Positions 24,408 through 34,364 of a DNA stretch of 64,000 bases are shown one piece after another. Below the pieces are notes generated by a model. It was not told the origin of the DNA. It saw only the letters and a list, made by a program, of their open reading frames with translations, and ran no database searches. The stretch comes from Polyangium sp. 6x1 (GTDB taxonomy: Bacteria > Myxococcota_A > Polyangia > Polyangiales > Polyangiaceae): positions 496,001 to 560,000 of the forward strand of contig NZ_JARZHH010000001.1 in the NCBI RefSeq assembly GCF_029946515.1, read 5' to 3'. The translations under genes and the position numbers were made by a program. Positions within the stretch are counted from its first letter, which is position 1. Each line of letters starts with the position of its first letter.

Positions 24408-26183
24408 ATGCTCTCCCGCATCCTTCTTGGCTCCCTCGCTCTCCCTCTCCTCGCCATTTCCCTCGCCGCTTCGTGTGGCGGCAATGGCGGCACCTCGTCC
24501 GGCAGCGCCTCCTCGAACGCCACCGCCTCGGGCGGCTCCGGCGGCACGGGCGCCGACCCCGGCGTCGGCGGGTTCATCGCCGCCGGCGGCTCCGGCGGCG
24601 GCGGGCCGGACGTCTGCGATCCGCCCGACGTCCTCGTCGTCCTCGATAGGACCCTGACGATGCACAAGACCCCGGAAGGCGGGACACCGAGCGACGGGCC
24701 CGATTACAAGAGCTCGAAATGGTTCCAGGCGATCACCGCCGTCGAGCAGCTCGTCGCGCCCCCGCTCGACAAGGGCATTCGGTTCGGCGTCGAGCTCTGG
24801 CCCAAGGACCCGGGCGGCGGCGCCTGCATCACGCTCGCCGAGCGCGTGCTCGATACGAAGCAGGCGACGAACCCCACCTGCCAGGAGGGCGAGGTCCTGA
24901 TCACCCCGGGCCTCGATCAAGGCGCGGCCATTCAAGCGCTCCTCGATCCGGCCACGACGACGCTCTGCACGACCACGCCCACCGGCAATGCGCTGCTCAC
25001 GGCCGAGCAGCACCTGCAGGGAATCGCGGTCCCCGGGCGCGAGCAATACGTCGTGCTCGTGACCGACGGCGCGGACTGGGACCAGTCCTGCCCCGAGCCG
25101 AATCCGTTGCCGATCGCGCAGGCCCTCATGAAAAAGGGCATCAAGACGTACGTCGTCGGCTTCTCCGCGACCGGCGACATCCAGCCCGGCGGCGTCGGCG
25201 CCGAGTTCCTCAACAACATGGCCTGCGCCGGCGGCACCGCGAAGGGGTTCCCGGCTTCCTGCACCGACGACGGCAATGGGAACTTCGTATCCACCGACCC
25301 CACGGGCGCGCCGCTCTACCTCAAGGCCGGCAACGCGACCGAGCTCGCCCTCGCGCTGAAATCGATCGGCGGAAAGCTCTGCTGCAATTGCGGCGACACG
25401 TGTGATCCGCCCGAAATCCTCATCGCCCTCGACCGCACGCTCACGATGCACAAGACCCCGAACGGCGAGACGCCCACGGACGGGCCCGAGTATGCGAGCA
25501 GCAAATGGTACCAGGCGGTCACCGCGATCGAGAAGATGGTCGCCCCGCCCCGCGACACGCACGCGCGGTACGGGCTCGAGCTCTGGCCGAGGGACCCGGG
25601 CGGCGGCACGTGCATCACGCTCGCCGAGCGGGTCACGGATTCGAAGCAGGCGACGAATCCATTCTGCCAGGACGGCGAGATCGTCGTGGCGCCCGCCCTC
25701 GGGAGCGGCGCCGCCATCCAGCAATACCTCGATCCGGCCACCACCCACCTCTGCATCAGCACGCCCACGGGCCAGGCGCTCTTCACGGCGACGGACCATC
25801 TCTTGAAGAGCGTCACGCCCGGCCGCGACCAATACGTCGTGCTCGTGACCGACGGCGCGGACTGGGACCAGTCCTGCCCCGATCCGACCCCGCTGCCCAT
25901 CGTGCAGCAGCTCGCGGCGTCGGGGATCCGCACGTTCGTCGTCGGCTTCTCCGCGGAGGGCGCCATTCAGCCGGGCGGCGTCGGCGCCGCGTTCCTCAAC
26001 GACATGGCGTGCGCGGGGCAGACGGCCAAGGGATTCCCGGCGGGCTGCCAGGAGGGGCCCGGCGGTTTCGTCGCCAAGGACCCGAACGGGGACGTGCTCT
26101 ACTTGCAAGCGAGCGACGCCGCCGGCCTCGACAAGGCGCTCTCCAGCGTGGCCGACGGCCTTTGCTGCGATTGTGTGAAGTGA
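24408..26183 (+). CDS. Surface lipoprotein with two tandem, near-identical von Willebrand A domains
   Basis: 591 residues from ATG 24408. The signal ends ISLAASC (Cys 23); a Gly/Ser/Ala linker follows. Two VWA domains, each about 262 residues, repeat almost line for line: CDPPDVLVVLDRTLTMHK (from Cys70) and CDPPEILIALDRTLTMHK (from Cys332), each with ELWP.DPGGG, YVVLVTDGADWDQSCP and a FSA-x-G-x-IQPGGVGA motif. The MIDAS site is DxTxT (Asp80, Asp342) rather than DxSxS. Domains end in Cys-rich tails (LCCNCGDTC, LCCDCVK). VWA lipoproteins bind partners in a metal-dependent way. The 786-bp offset implies a recent in-gene duplication. Similar to, but distinct from, the VWA lipoprotein at 37818. 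Confidence 0.88.
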   Translation: MLSRILLGSLALPLLAISLAASCGGNGGTSSGSASSNATASGGSGGTGADPGVGGFIAAGGSGGGGPDVCDPPDVLVVLDRTLTMHKTPEGGTPSDGPDYKSSKWFQAITAVEQLVAPPLDKGIRFGVELWPKDPGGGACITLAERVLDTKQATNPTCQEGEVLITPGLDQGAAIQALLDPATTTLCTTTPTGNALLTAEQHLQGIAVPGREQYVVLVTDGADWDQSCPEPNPLPIAQALMKKGIKTYVVGFSATGDIQPGGVGAEFLNNMACAGGTAKGFPASCTDDGNGNFVSTDPTGAPLYLKAGNATELALALKSIGGKLCCNCGDTCDPPEILIALDRTLTMHKTPNGETPTDGPEYASSKWYQAVTAIEKMVAPPRDTHARYGLELWPRDPGGGTCITLAERVTDSKQATNPFCQDGEIVVAPALGSGAAIQQYLDPATTHLCISTPTGQALFTATDHLLKSVTPGRDQYVVLVTDGADWDQSCPDPTPLPIVQQLAASGIRTFVVGFSAEGAIQPGGVGAAFLNDMACAGQTAKGFPAGCQEGPGGFVAKDPNGDVLYLQASDAAGLDKALSSVADGLCCDCVK

Positions 26184-26201
26184 GCCGACATCGCGGCCTC
26201 G

Positions 26202-26750
26202 TCACCTTTCGACGAGAGACCCGCGCGTGATCGTCCCGGAGACCACGTCATCGCCGATGGTGACGTAAAGCTGTTCGTCGTCCCGGAGCAGGTCGAGCTT
26301 CGTATTCCGATCGACCTTGGCTTCGAGGGCGTCGAGGAACGTCGGTTCCATTCGCCAAACCTCGATCGACTCGACCTTGTGAATGGCGCGCGACGATGCT
26401 TCGCGCTGGAGCTGCGCGAGCGACGCGTGCGTGAAGAGCGTGACGCGGCGCGCGGCCTTGGCGGCCTTGTGCAGGCGCTCGGCCGAGGGGGATCCGACAT
26501 CGATCCAGGCGACGAGCAGCCCCGTGGGATCACGAATCAGCACGGGCGGCTCTTCCGTGGAGGAGAGGCCTTCCTTGCTGAACACAATGCCCTCCTCGTA
26601 GCTGAGGCAGTACGCGATCGTACGCGTCAGCAAATAACGCATGCTCTCCGACGGGTGGCGCGCGAGGCGGAGATCGAGGGTCTCGTAGACCCCCCGATCC
26701 ACGTCGGAGAGGTTCACGTGCAGGTGGTAGATGGTCGCGGTCAGGGCCAT
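26202..26750 (-). CDS. yaeQ: YaeQ family protein
   Basis: 182 residues from ATG 26750 (MALTATIYHLHVNLSD), matching the length of E. coli YaeQ; the longer upstream frame would run into the divergent gene. Conserved YaeQ features include RHPSESMRYLLTRTIAYCLS, ISYEEGIVF-type core, VAWIDVGSPSAERLHKAAKAA and RVTLFTH. The family has a PD-(D/E)xK nuclease-like fold in which catalytic residues are partly retained; the function is unsettled, with a link to transcript elongation reported for RfaH suppression. Cytoplasmic. It converges on 24408 with a gap of 18 bases. Confidence 0.88.
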   Translation of the reverse strand: MALTATIYHLHVNLSDVDRGVYETLDLRLARHPSESMRYLLTRTIAYCLSYEEGIVFSKEGLSSTEEPPVLIRDPTGLLVAWIDVGSPSAERLHKAAKAARRVTLFTHASLAQLQREASSRAIHKVESIEVWRMEPTFLDALEAKVDRNTKLDLLRDDEQLYVTIGDDVVSGTITRGSLVER

Positions 26751-26811
26751 GGGCGGCCGCAGGATAGCGGAACCGGGGCGACGCGCCGGGACCCGTGCGA
26801 AGATAGAGGCC

Positions 26812-27693
26812 ATGTCCTCGTCGTCACGACGTCGCCGCCGAGAGGCCGCGCGCCGCGCGCCCACGAAAGCAGGGACCGATGGGTGGCCTCGTGATTTCCG
26901 GCACGCGTACGTGCAGCTCGTCGAGGGCGACGCGCTCGTCGAGCGAGACCTCCGCGCCGAAGCGGACGTCGCGGCTCAGGGCCGCGTGCTCGAAGCGACG
27001 TACCTCGAAAAGCGCGGCCTCTTCGAGCGCATGTTCGGCGTCTTCTCGGGCGAACCGGCGAGCGCCGCCCGCAAGCTCGCGCCACCCTTCGACGGCGACG
27101 GCGGCGACGCTCCAGGCCTCTTCGCGGGCTCCTCCGACGTGCTCCCCCTCGAACCTCGCGGCGCGGCCCTCGGTCAGGTCCGCCGTGTGCGCGGCCGCGT
27201 GGTGCCGCTCGGGCCCGACGTCCCGCCCGACGGCGCCGTGCTCCGCGCCATCTGGCTCGACAAACCCCCGGCGCTCCACGCGTGCGAGGCGATCGAGTTC
27301 GCCGTCATCCCCGACGAAGGCCCGCCCGTCGTGCTCTCGTTCGATCTCTCGCCCCTCGTCGTCGACCGCCCCTCGCGCGTGAGCGTCTCCGGCTTCCTCT
27401 CGCGCGTCGGCCCGCGCATGCGCGCCCTCTTGCGCGAGATGGAGGTGGACCGATCGCGCCGCGAAGAAGGGCAATTCGTGCAGATATCGTCCGGACAAAC
27501 CGTCGAGGTGCTCTGCGTGATCCGCGCCGAGGTGCGCGACACGCATGCATTCTCGATCCACGGCGTCTCGCGCACGCTCCCGATGGAGGCGCGTCCGCAG
27601 GACGGCGGCCCCTACCGCGGCACGTCGACCCGAAACGCCGTCCTCGCGGGAGACGCGCCGGGCACGCGCGCGGTCGTGCGGCGCATCGGCTGA
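26812..27693 (+). CDS. Hypothetical protein
   Basis: 293 residues from ATG 26812 (the preceding in-frame segment is Arg/Gly-rich and overlaps the yaeQ promoter). The N-terminus is a strongly basic Ser/Arg tract (SSSSRRRRREAARRAP), after which a soluble domain starts near residue 25. The chain is rich in beta strands with repeated PxxLxPLEPRG and VLRAIWLDKPPALHACEAIEF, ending VSRTLPMEARPQ. No Cys pair, signal or membrane segment is visible. It directly precedes the BlaI operator region. I do not recognise the family. Confidence 0.65.
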   Translation: MSSSSRRRRREAARRAPTKAGTDGWPRDFRHAYVQLVEGDALVERDLRAEADVAAQGRVLEATYLEKRGLFERMFGVFSGEPASAARKLAPPFDGDGGDAPGLFAGSSDVLPLEPRGAALGQVRRVRGRVVPLGPDVPPDGAVLRAIWLDKPPALHACEAIEFAVIPDEGPPVVLSFDLSPLVVDRPSRVSVSGFLSRVGPRMRALLREMEVDRSRREEGQFVQISSGQTVEVLCVIRAEVRDTHAFSIHGVSRTLPMEARPQDGGPYRGTSTRNAVLAGDAPGTRAVVRRIG

Positions 27694-27752
27694 CGACCCG
27701 CAAGCAGGATCCCGACGTTCCAGGTTTGGAGGATCTTCCTTGCCCTCCATCA

Positions 27753-27780
27753 ACTACCCGGGTAGTATTACCCAGGTAGT
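27753..27780 (+). promoter_or_regulatory. Two abutting operator dyads upstream of the BlaI-like gene
   Basis: Two 14-bp dyads lie end to end: ACTACCCGGGTAGT (27753-27766, a perfect palindrome) and ATTACCCAGGTAGT (27767-27780, two differences). They end 16 bases before the GTG start of the BlaI-like gene (27797). BlaI/MecI dimers bind dyads containing TAC...GTA, so this is the likely autoregulatory operator of the pair. Confidence 0.78.
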
Positions 27781-27796
27781 AGTCAACGAGGAGCAC

Positions 27797-28230
27797 GTGT
27801 CGAACAAAGACAAGGGCAAGGACGGATTCGAGGACGAAGCCGAGGGGGGGCAGAGGCTCACGCACCTCGGTGATTTGCAGCTCGCGATCATGCGAGTGCT
27901 CTGGGAGATTGGCGAGGCCACCGTCACGGACGTGCACCAGGCCTTGTTATCGGAGCGTGGTCTCGCGCCCACGACCATCGCCACCATGCTGAAGAAGATG
28001 GAGGAGAAGGGCGTCGTGGCGCACCGCGCGGAGGGCCGGAAATTCATTTATCGGCCCACGGTGAGCGAGGATCAGGTCACGCGAGGCATGGTCTCCGACC
28101 TGACCGAGCGCCTCTTCCGGGGAGATCCCGTGGCGCTCGTATCGCACCTGATCGCGCGCCACGAGATACGCCCCGACGAGCTGTCGGAGCTCGAACGAAT
28201 GATCGCCGCGGCCAAGAAGGAAGGGAAGCG

Positions 28231-28234
<4 letters not shown>
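27797..28234 (+). CDS. BlaI/MecI-family transcriptional repressor
   Basis: 145 residues from GTG 27797, with GAGGA at 27789-27793. After a charged tail (about 1-25), the winged HTH reads GDLQLAIMRVLWEIGEATVT, DVHQALLSERGLAPTTIATM, then the wing VVAHRAEGRKFIYRP, with a C-terminal dimer helix (EIRPDELSELERMIAAA). In BlaI the repressor is cleaved after a membrane peptidase senses a ligand, lifting repression. The partner BlaR1-like gene overlaps by 4 nt (ATGA), so the two are translationally coupled. The dyads at 27753-27780 fit autoregulation. No beta-lactamase adjoins. Confidence 0.92.
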
Positions 28235-30294
<2,060 letters not shown>

Positions 30295-30332
30295 CCCACC
30301 CGCGCCGCAGGCGAATCGCGAACATCAATACG

Positions 30333-30378
30333 GCCCCGGAGAGCAGTCTCCCTCCCTGCTCTCCGGGGCTCTTTTTTT
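30333..30378 (+). terminator. Rho-independent terminator after the BlaR1-like gene
   Basis: A perfect 14-bp stem (30333-30346 with 30356-30369; 5' arm GCCCCGGAGAGCAG), a 9-base loop and a run of seven T within 30370-30378. It lies 39 bases past the stop of 28231-30294 and just before the convergent small gene 30399. It is the clearest intrinsic terminator in the window. Confidence 0.92.
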
Positions 30379-30398
30379 GGCGCGGTCAGACAAACCCG

Positions 30399-30671
30399 TT
30401 ACGCGCCGCCTCCGCCTCCGCCCGTCCCTTTTCCTCCCGGCCCCTCGGCCTGGTGCGCGCTCGCGTCGCTCTTGTCGACCATCGGCGCGTCGTCCGCGGT
30501 CGAGCCGGTCCGCGGCGCGAGCGGTGACTTTTGCTCCTTCAAGCCGAGCTCGTGGTAATGGCTCTGGCCCGTGGGCGTGTGCTCGCCGCGGCGCATGTCG
30601 CCCGGCGTCCCGCCGGACGGCTGTCGGGCGAGCGGATCGTCGGGTCTCCCGTGCTTCGGATGTGTAGCCAT
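30399..30671 (-). CDS. Small hydrophilic Gly/His/Lys protein
   Basis: 90 residues from ATG 30671. Very hydrophilic with no signal or membrane segment: MATHPKHGRPDDPLARQPSG at the front, then a GQSHYHELGLKEQKSP block and a Gly-rich end (GGKGTGGGGGGA). Composition resembles stress-associated disordered proteins. No strong ribosome-binding site is seen, and it sits between the BlaR1 terminator and the SDR gene, divergent from the latter. Coding is likely but not certain; the function is unknown. Confidence 0.5.
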   Translation of the reverse strand: MATHPKHGRPDDPLARQPSGGTPGDMRRGEHTPTGQSHYHELGLKEQKSPLAPRTGSTADDAPMVDKSDASAHQAEGPGGKGTGGGGGGA

Positions 30672-30846
30672 GCCGGGACGCCGGCAAACGGCGTGCGCGC
30701 CCTCCCGGGCTCCCTTTTCACGCCCGCGCGCCGGGCGCCCGAGGCAGGGCCCCTCGCTCGCGCGGCTCTCCGATCCGGCAAAACCGTCGCGCTCGCTGCG
30801 CGTGGCCGCGGCGCGCGCTAGCATCCGCCCGAACAAGGAGGAAGAC

Positions 30847-31641
30847 ATGGATCTCGGATTGGCAGGGAAGCGGGCGCTCGTGACCGGCTCGACCGCGGGC
30901 ATCGGCCTCGCGACGGCGCACGCCCTGGCGAGCGAAGGCGCGGTTGTCACGGTGAACGGACGGACCGAAGCTCGCGTGCAGGGCGCCGTGGACGCGCTCC
31001 GGCGCGCGCTCCCCGGCGCGACGATCAGCGGCGTCGCAGCAGACCTCTCGACCGCGGCGGGATGCCAGGCGCTCATCGCGAAGCTCCCCGACGTCGACGT
31101 GCTCGTCAACAACATGGGAATCTTTGAGCCCAAACCTTTCGAACAGATCCCGGACGAGGACTGGCTCCGGTTCTTCGAGACGAACGTGCTCAGCGGCATC
31201 CGGCTCTCGCGCCATTACGTGGCCGCCATGCGGGCCCGGAACTGGGGCCGCATCGTGTTCGTGTCGAGCGAGTCGGGGATCCAGATCCCGACGGAGATGG
31301 TCCATTACGGCATGACGAAGACGGCGCAGCTCGCGGTCGCGAAGGGCCTCGCCGAGACGCTGCGCGGGACGGGCGTGACCGTGAACAGCGTCCTGCCCGG
31401 ACCGACGTCGTCCGAGGGCGTGGGCGCGTTCGTCACGCAGCTCGCCGCGGCGCGCGGCGTGGACGCCGCCACGGTCGAGCGCGAGTTCTTCGCCACGGCG
31501 CGGCCGACCTCCATCATCCAGCGCTTCGCCACGCCGGACGAGGTCGCCGCGATGATCGCCTACGTGTGCAGCGTTCGCGCGTCGGCCACCACGGGCGCAG
31601 CGCTCCTCGTGGACGGCGGCGTGGTGCGCGCCATCGCGTGA
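30847..31641 (+). CDS. Short-chain dehydrogenase/reductase (SDR) oxidoreductase
   Basis: 264 residues from ATG 30847, preceded by AAGGAGG (30835-30841). Classical SDR motifs: TGSTAGIG (13-20) for NAD(P), NNMG (88-91, in place of NNAG), catalytic Ser140/141 (VFVSSES), Tyr154 and Lys158 (YGMTK), and a closing TGAALLVDGG. It is cytoplasmic and would reduce a ketone or oxidise an alcohol; Arg39 after the second strand (NGRT) suggests NADP preference. The substrate is unknown. It is transcribed alone; the divergent 175-bp gap contains its promoter. Confidence 0.92.
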   Translation: MDLGLAGKRALVTGSTAGIGLATAHALASEGAVVTVNGRTEARVQGAVDALRRALPGATISGVAADLSTAAGCQALIAKLPDVDVLVNNMGIFEPKPFEQIPDEDWLRFFETNVLSGIRLSRHYVAAMRARNWGRIVFVSSESGIQIPTEMVHYGMTKTAQLAVAKGLAETLRGTGVTVNSVLPGPTSSEGVGAFVTQLAAARGVDAATVEREFFATARPTSIIQRFATPDEVAAMIAYVCSVRASATTGAALLVDGGVVRAIA

Positions 31642-31738
31642 TCCACGCGCCGAGCGAGCGGGCGAAATCGCCCCCAAGATGCTCGCTCGTCGGGTTCCTT
31701 TCCGCGGGTCCGCCTCCTGCTCTTCGTCCTCTGGACGA

Positions 31739-33493
31739 ATGCATGCCTACGACCTCATCCTCACGCTGACGGGCGGGCTCCTCGCGGCGCTCCTGCTCGG
31801 CATGGTGACGCGACGGCTCGGCGCCTCGCCCATCCTCGGCTACCTCCTCGCGGGCATCGTCGTCGGCCCGCAGACGCCCGGATTCGTGGCGAACCTCGAG
31901 CTCGCCGGGCAGCTCGCCGAGGTGGGCATCGTCCTGCTCATGTTCGGCGTGGGATTGCATTTCCAGCTCGGCGATCTCCTCAAGGTCCGGCGCATCGCCG
32001 TGCCGGGCGCGGTCGTGCAGAGCCTCTTCGCCACCGTGCTCGGGACCGCGGTCGCGCTCGCGTTCGGCTGGTCCGCCTCGGCCGGCCTCGTGCTCGGGAT
32101 GTCGGTGGCCGTGGCGAGCACGGTCGTCCTGATCCGCATGCTCACCGATCACGACGCGCTCGAAACGCCCCACGGCCACGTCGCCGTCGGATGGCTCATC
32201 GTCGAGGACATCTTCACGGTCGTCATTCTCCTCATGGTTCCGGTGCTCGCGTCTCTGCGGGGCGCGCACGCCTCCGCGGCCCAGGCGGTCGGGATCATCG
32301 GCATCGGGCTCGTGAAGCTCACCGCGCTCATCGCGATCGTGCTCGTGGTCGGGGCCCGCGTCGTCCCGTGGTTCCTCACGCGTGTCGCGCGCTCGCGAAG
32401 CCCCGAGCTCTTCACGCTCGCCGTCCTCGCGGTCGCGCTCGCCGTCGCCACGGGCTCCGCCGTCATTTTCGGCGCGTCGATGGCCCTCGGCGCGTTCCTC
32501 GCGGGCATGGTCGTCGGACAATCGAAGGTCAGCCACCAGGCCGCCGCGGACGCCCTCCCGATGCGGGACGCCTTCGCGGTGCTCTTCTTCGTCACCGTCG
32601 GCATGCAATTCGACCCTCGCGCGCTCATCGCGCGTCCGGGGCTCGTCCTCTCGGTCCTCGCCATCATCCTCCTCGCCAAACCCCTCGCCGCGCTCGTCGT
32701 CGTCGTGGTCCTCGGGTATTCGGTCCGGACGGCGCTCACGGTGGCGATCGGGCTCGCGCAGATCGGCGAATTCTCGTTCATCCTCGCCGACACGGCGCAC
32801 AAGGTCGACCTCTTCCCGGCCGAGGGGCGCAGCGTGCTCGTGGCGAGCGCGATCGCCTCGATCGGGCTGAATCCATTGCTGTTCCGGCTCATGGATCCGC
32901 TCGAAGAATGGCTGCGCGGGCGCCCGACGCTCTGGCGAGGGTTGAACCGCCGCGCCGAGGCGCGTGGGGAAGCGCTCCGGGAGCAGGCCCCGAAAGAGCC
33001 GACCCGCGAATGCGACGTCCGCGCGATCGTCGTGGGGTACGGCCCCGTCGGCCGCACGGCCGTGGACATCCTCGACCGATTCAACGTCTGCTCGGTCATC
33101 GTCGAGCTGAGCATCGACACCGTCACCGAATTGACGAACATCGGCCGCAACGCCGTGTATGGCGACGCGCGCAGGGCCGAGGTCCTTCACGCGGCGGGCA
33201 TCGAGACGGCCGATTACCTCGTCGTGACCACGCCGAACCCGGAGACACGCGCCGCGGTGGTCGACGCGGCGCGGAACCTCCAGCCCGACCTGCCGATCTT
33301 CGTCCGCGCCCATTACATGAGCGAGCGGAAGACGCTGGAGACGCACCGCGCCACGGCCGTTTGTTACGAAGAAGCCGAGGCCGCCGTTCGGCTGGCGGAG
33401 ATGCTCCTCACGGAGATCGGCGTCGAAGCGGCGCAGATCGAGGCAGAATCGCTCCGCATTCGCGCGTCGCTCGGACCCGGCGCGACGCCGTGA
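31739..33493 (+). CDS. CPA2 cation:proton antiporter with TrkA-N domain (KefC/YbaL-like)
   Basis: 584 residues from ATG 31739. The first 390 residues form about 12 membrane helices of the Na+/H+ exchanger fold (LGYLLAGIVVGPQTPGF, VGLHFQLGDLLKVRRIAVPG, and VEDIFTVVILLMVPVLASL with the conserved Glu-Asp pair near 156-157). A cytoplasmic linker leads to a TrkA-N/RCK domain (about 428-545) with VVGYGPVGRT (GxGxxG at 433-438) for NAD(H) and VYGDARRAEVLHAAGI. Such proteins exchange K+ or Na+ for H+ and are gated by nucleotide or glutathione adducts. No KefF/KefG-type partner is adjacent. Confidence 0.92.
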   Translation: MHAYDLILTLTGGLLAALLLGMVTRRLGASPILGYLLAGIVVGPQTPGFVANLELAGQLAEVGIVLLMFGVGLHFQLGDLLKVRRIAVPGAVVQSLFATVLGTAVALAFGWSASAGLVLGMSVAVASTVVLIRMLTDHDALETPHGHVAVGWLIVEDIFTVVILLMVPVLASLRGAHASAAQAVGIIGIGLVKLTALIAIVLVVGARVVPWFLTRVARSRSPELFTLAVLAVALAVATGSAVIFGASMALGAFLAGMVVGQSKVSHQAAADALPMRDAFAVLFFVTVGMQFDPRALIARPGLVLSVLAIILLAKPLAALVVVVVLGYSVRTALTVAIGLAQIGEFSFILADTAHKVDLFPAEGRSVLVASAIASIGLNPLLFRLMDPLEEWLRGRPTLWRGLNRRAEARGEALREQAPKEPTRECDVRAIVVGYGPVGRTAVDILDRFNVCSVIVELSIDTVTELTNIGRNAVYGDARRAEVLHAAGIETADYLVVTTPNPETRAAVVDAARNLQPDLPIFVRAHYMSERKTLETHRATAVCYEEAEAAVRLAEMLLTEIGVEAAQIEAESLRIRASLGPGATP

Positions 33494-33605
33494 CGCGGCG
33501 CGTCCGCCGGAGCGAGCAGCACGTATTCGGCTTGCGACCCGTGACAAGCCCGGGATACGATGCTCCGAGGTTCGCGGATCACACGTCCTGGCGGGAGGGA
33601 ATGAC

Positions 33606-34337
33606 TTGAGCTCGCATTTCACGAGGCAAAAACGGAAATACGCGCGGCGCCTCGGCGCCGTCTCGCTCGGCGTCGGTTTGCTCGCCGCGCCGGCCATGTC
33701 GGCGGCGCAGTCGCAGAAGGCGCCCGCGGCGGCGCCGGCGCTGCCCCCTCCGCCCCCTCCGCCCGCCGCGCCGCAAGCGGCGCCCCCGCCTGGCATGCCG
33801 CCGCCGGGCGTGCAGCCGGGCCAGCCCCCGTACCCGTACCCCTATCCGTATCCGTACGGGCAACCGGGATATCCGTATCCGCCGCCTCCTCCCGGGTATG
33901 GTTATCCGCCCGCCGGCGTCGAAACGCAGGAGCTAAAGCCTGTCATGCCGTACAAGGGAGGCGTCGTCCCCCCGGGATACGTGCTCGAGGAGCGCGTTCG
34001 AAAGGGCCTCGTCATCGCGGGCAGCGTGCTCTTCGGGACGTTTTATCTCTTCACGGCGGCCGGCGCCGCGGCGGCCGAGTCGAACAGCGCTCCCTGGGGT
34101 GCGCTGTACGTGCCCGTGATTGGCCCGTTCATCGTCGCCGGTGCGGGCAATTTCAGGGGAGACGCCGAGGTCGTGAGGCCGCTGTTCGTGCTCGACGGCA
34201 TCATCCAGGCCGGCGGGGCGGCCATGCTGATCGCCGGGATCGTCGCCAAGCAAAAGGTCCTCGTGCGGGAAGACCTCGTCGCGCGCACCGAGCTCCTCGT
34301 GGGGCCGGGGTCGGTGGGAATGAAGATGAGCTTCTGA
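33606..34337 (+). CDS. Pro/Tyr-rich exported membrane-associated protein
   Basis: 243 residues from TTG 33606, with GGGAGG at 33593-33598. Signal peptide: basic start RQKRKYARRLGAVSLGVGLL, cleavage near AMSAAQ. A long Pro-rich stretch (about 38-105) has PPPPPPP and alternating YPYPYPYPYG repeats encoded by TACCCG/TATCCG triplets. The rest has two or three hydrophobic helices (LVIAGSVLFGTFYLFTAAGA, YVPVIGPFIVAGAG, GGAAMLIAGIVA) and ends with beta strands (LLVGPGSVGMKMSF). This resembles Pro-rich myxobacterial envelope proteins of unknown role. Downstream 34365 is convergent. Confidence 0.78.
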   Translation: MSSHFTRQKRKYARRLGAVSLGVGLLAAPAMSAAQSQKAPAAAPALPPPPPPPAAPQAAPPPGMPPPGVQPGQPPYPYPYPYPYGQPGYPYPPPPPGYGYPPAGVETQELKPVMPYKGGVVPPGYVLEERVRKGLVIAGSVLFGTFYLFTAAGAAAAESNSAPWGALYVPVIGPFIVAGAGNFRGDAEVVRPLFVLDGIIQAGGAAMLIAGIVAKQKVLVREDLVARTELLVGPGSVGMKMSF

Positions 34338-34364
34338 TGACGCTCGGTAGAACGGCGCTTCGCG

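Noticed and set aside
33601-33609. ATG-ACT-TGA mini-ORF before the Pro/Tyr-rich gene
   Set aside because: The ribosome-binding site sits too close to this ATG and at proper distance from TTG 33606; two codons cannot be judged.
31514-33796. A 760-codon minus-strand frame across the antiporter
   Set aside because: Acidic, His/Arg/Glu-rich shadow of the plus-strand antiporter, which has membrane helices and a TrkA-N domain.
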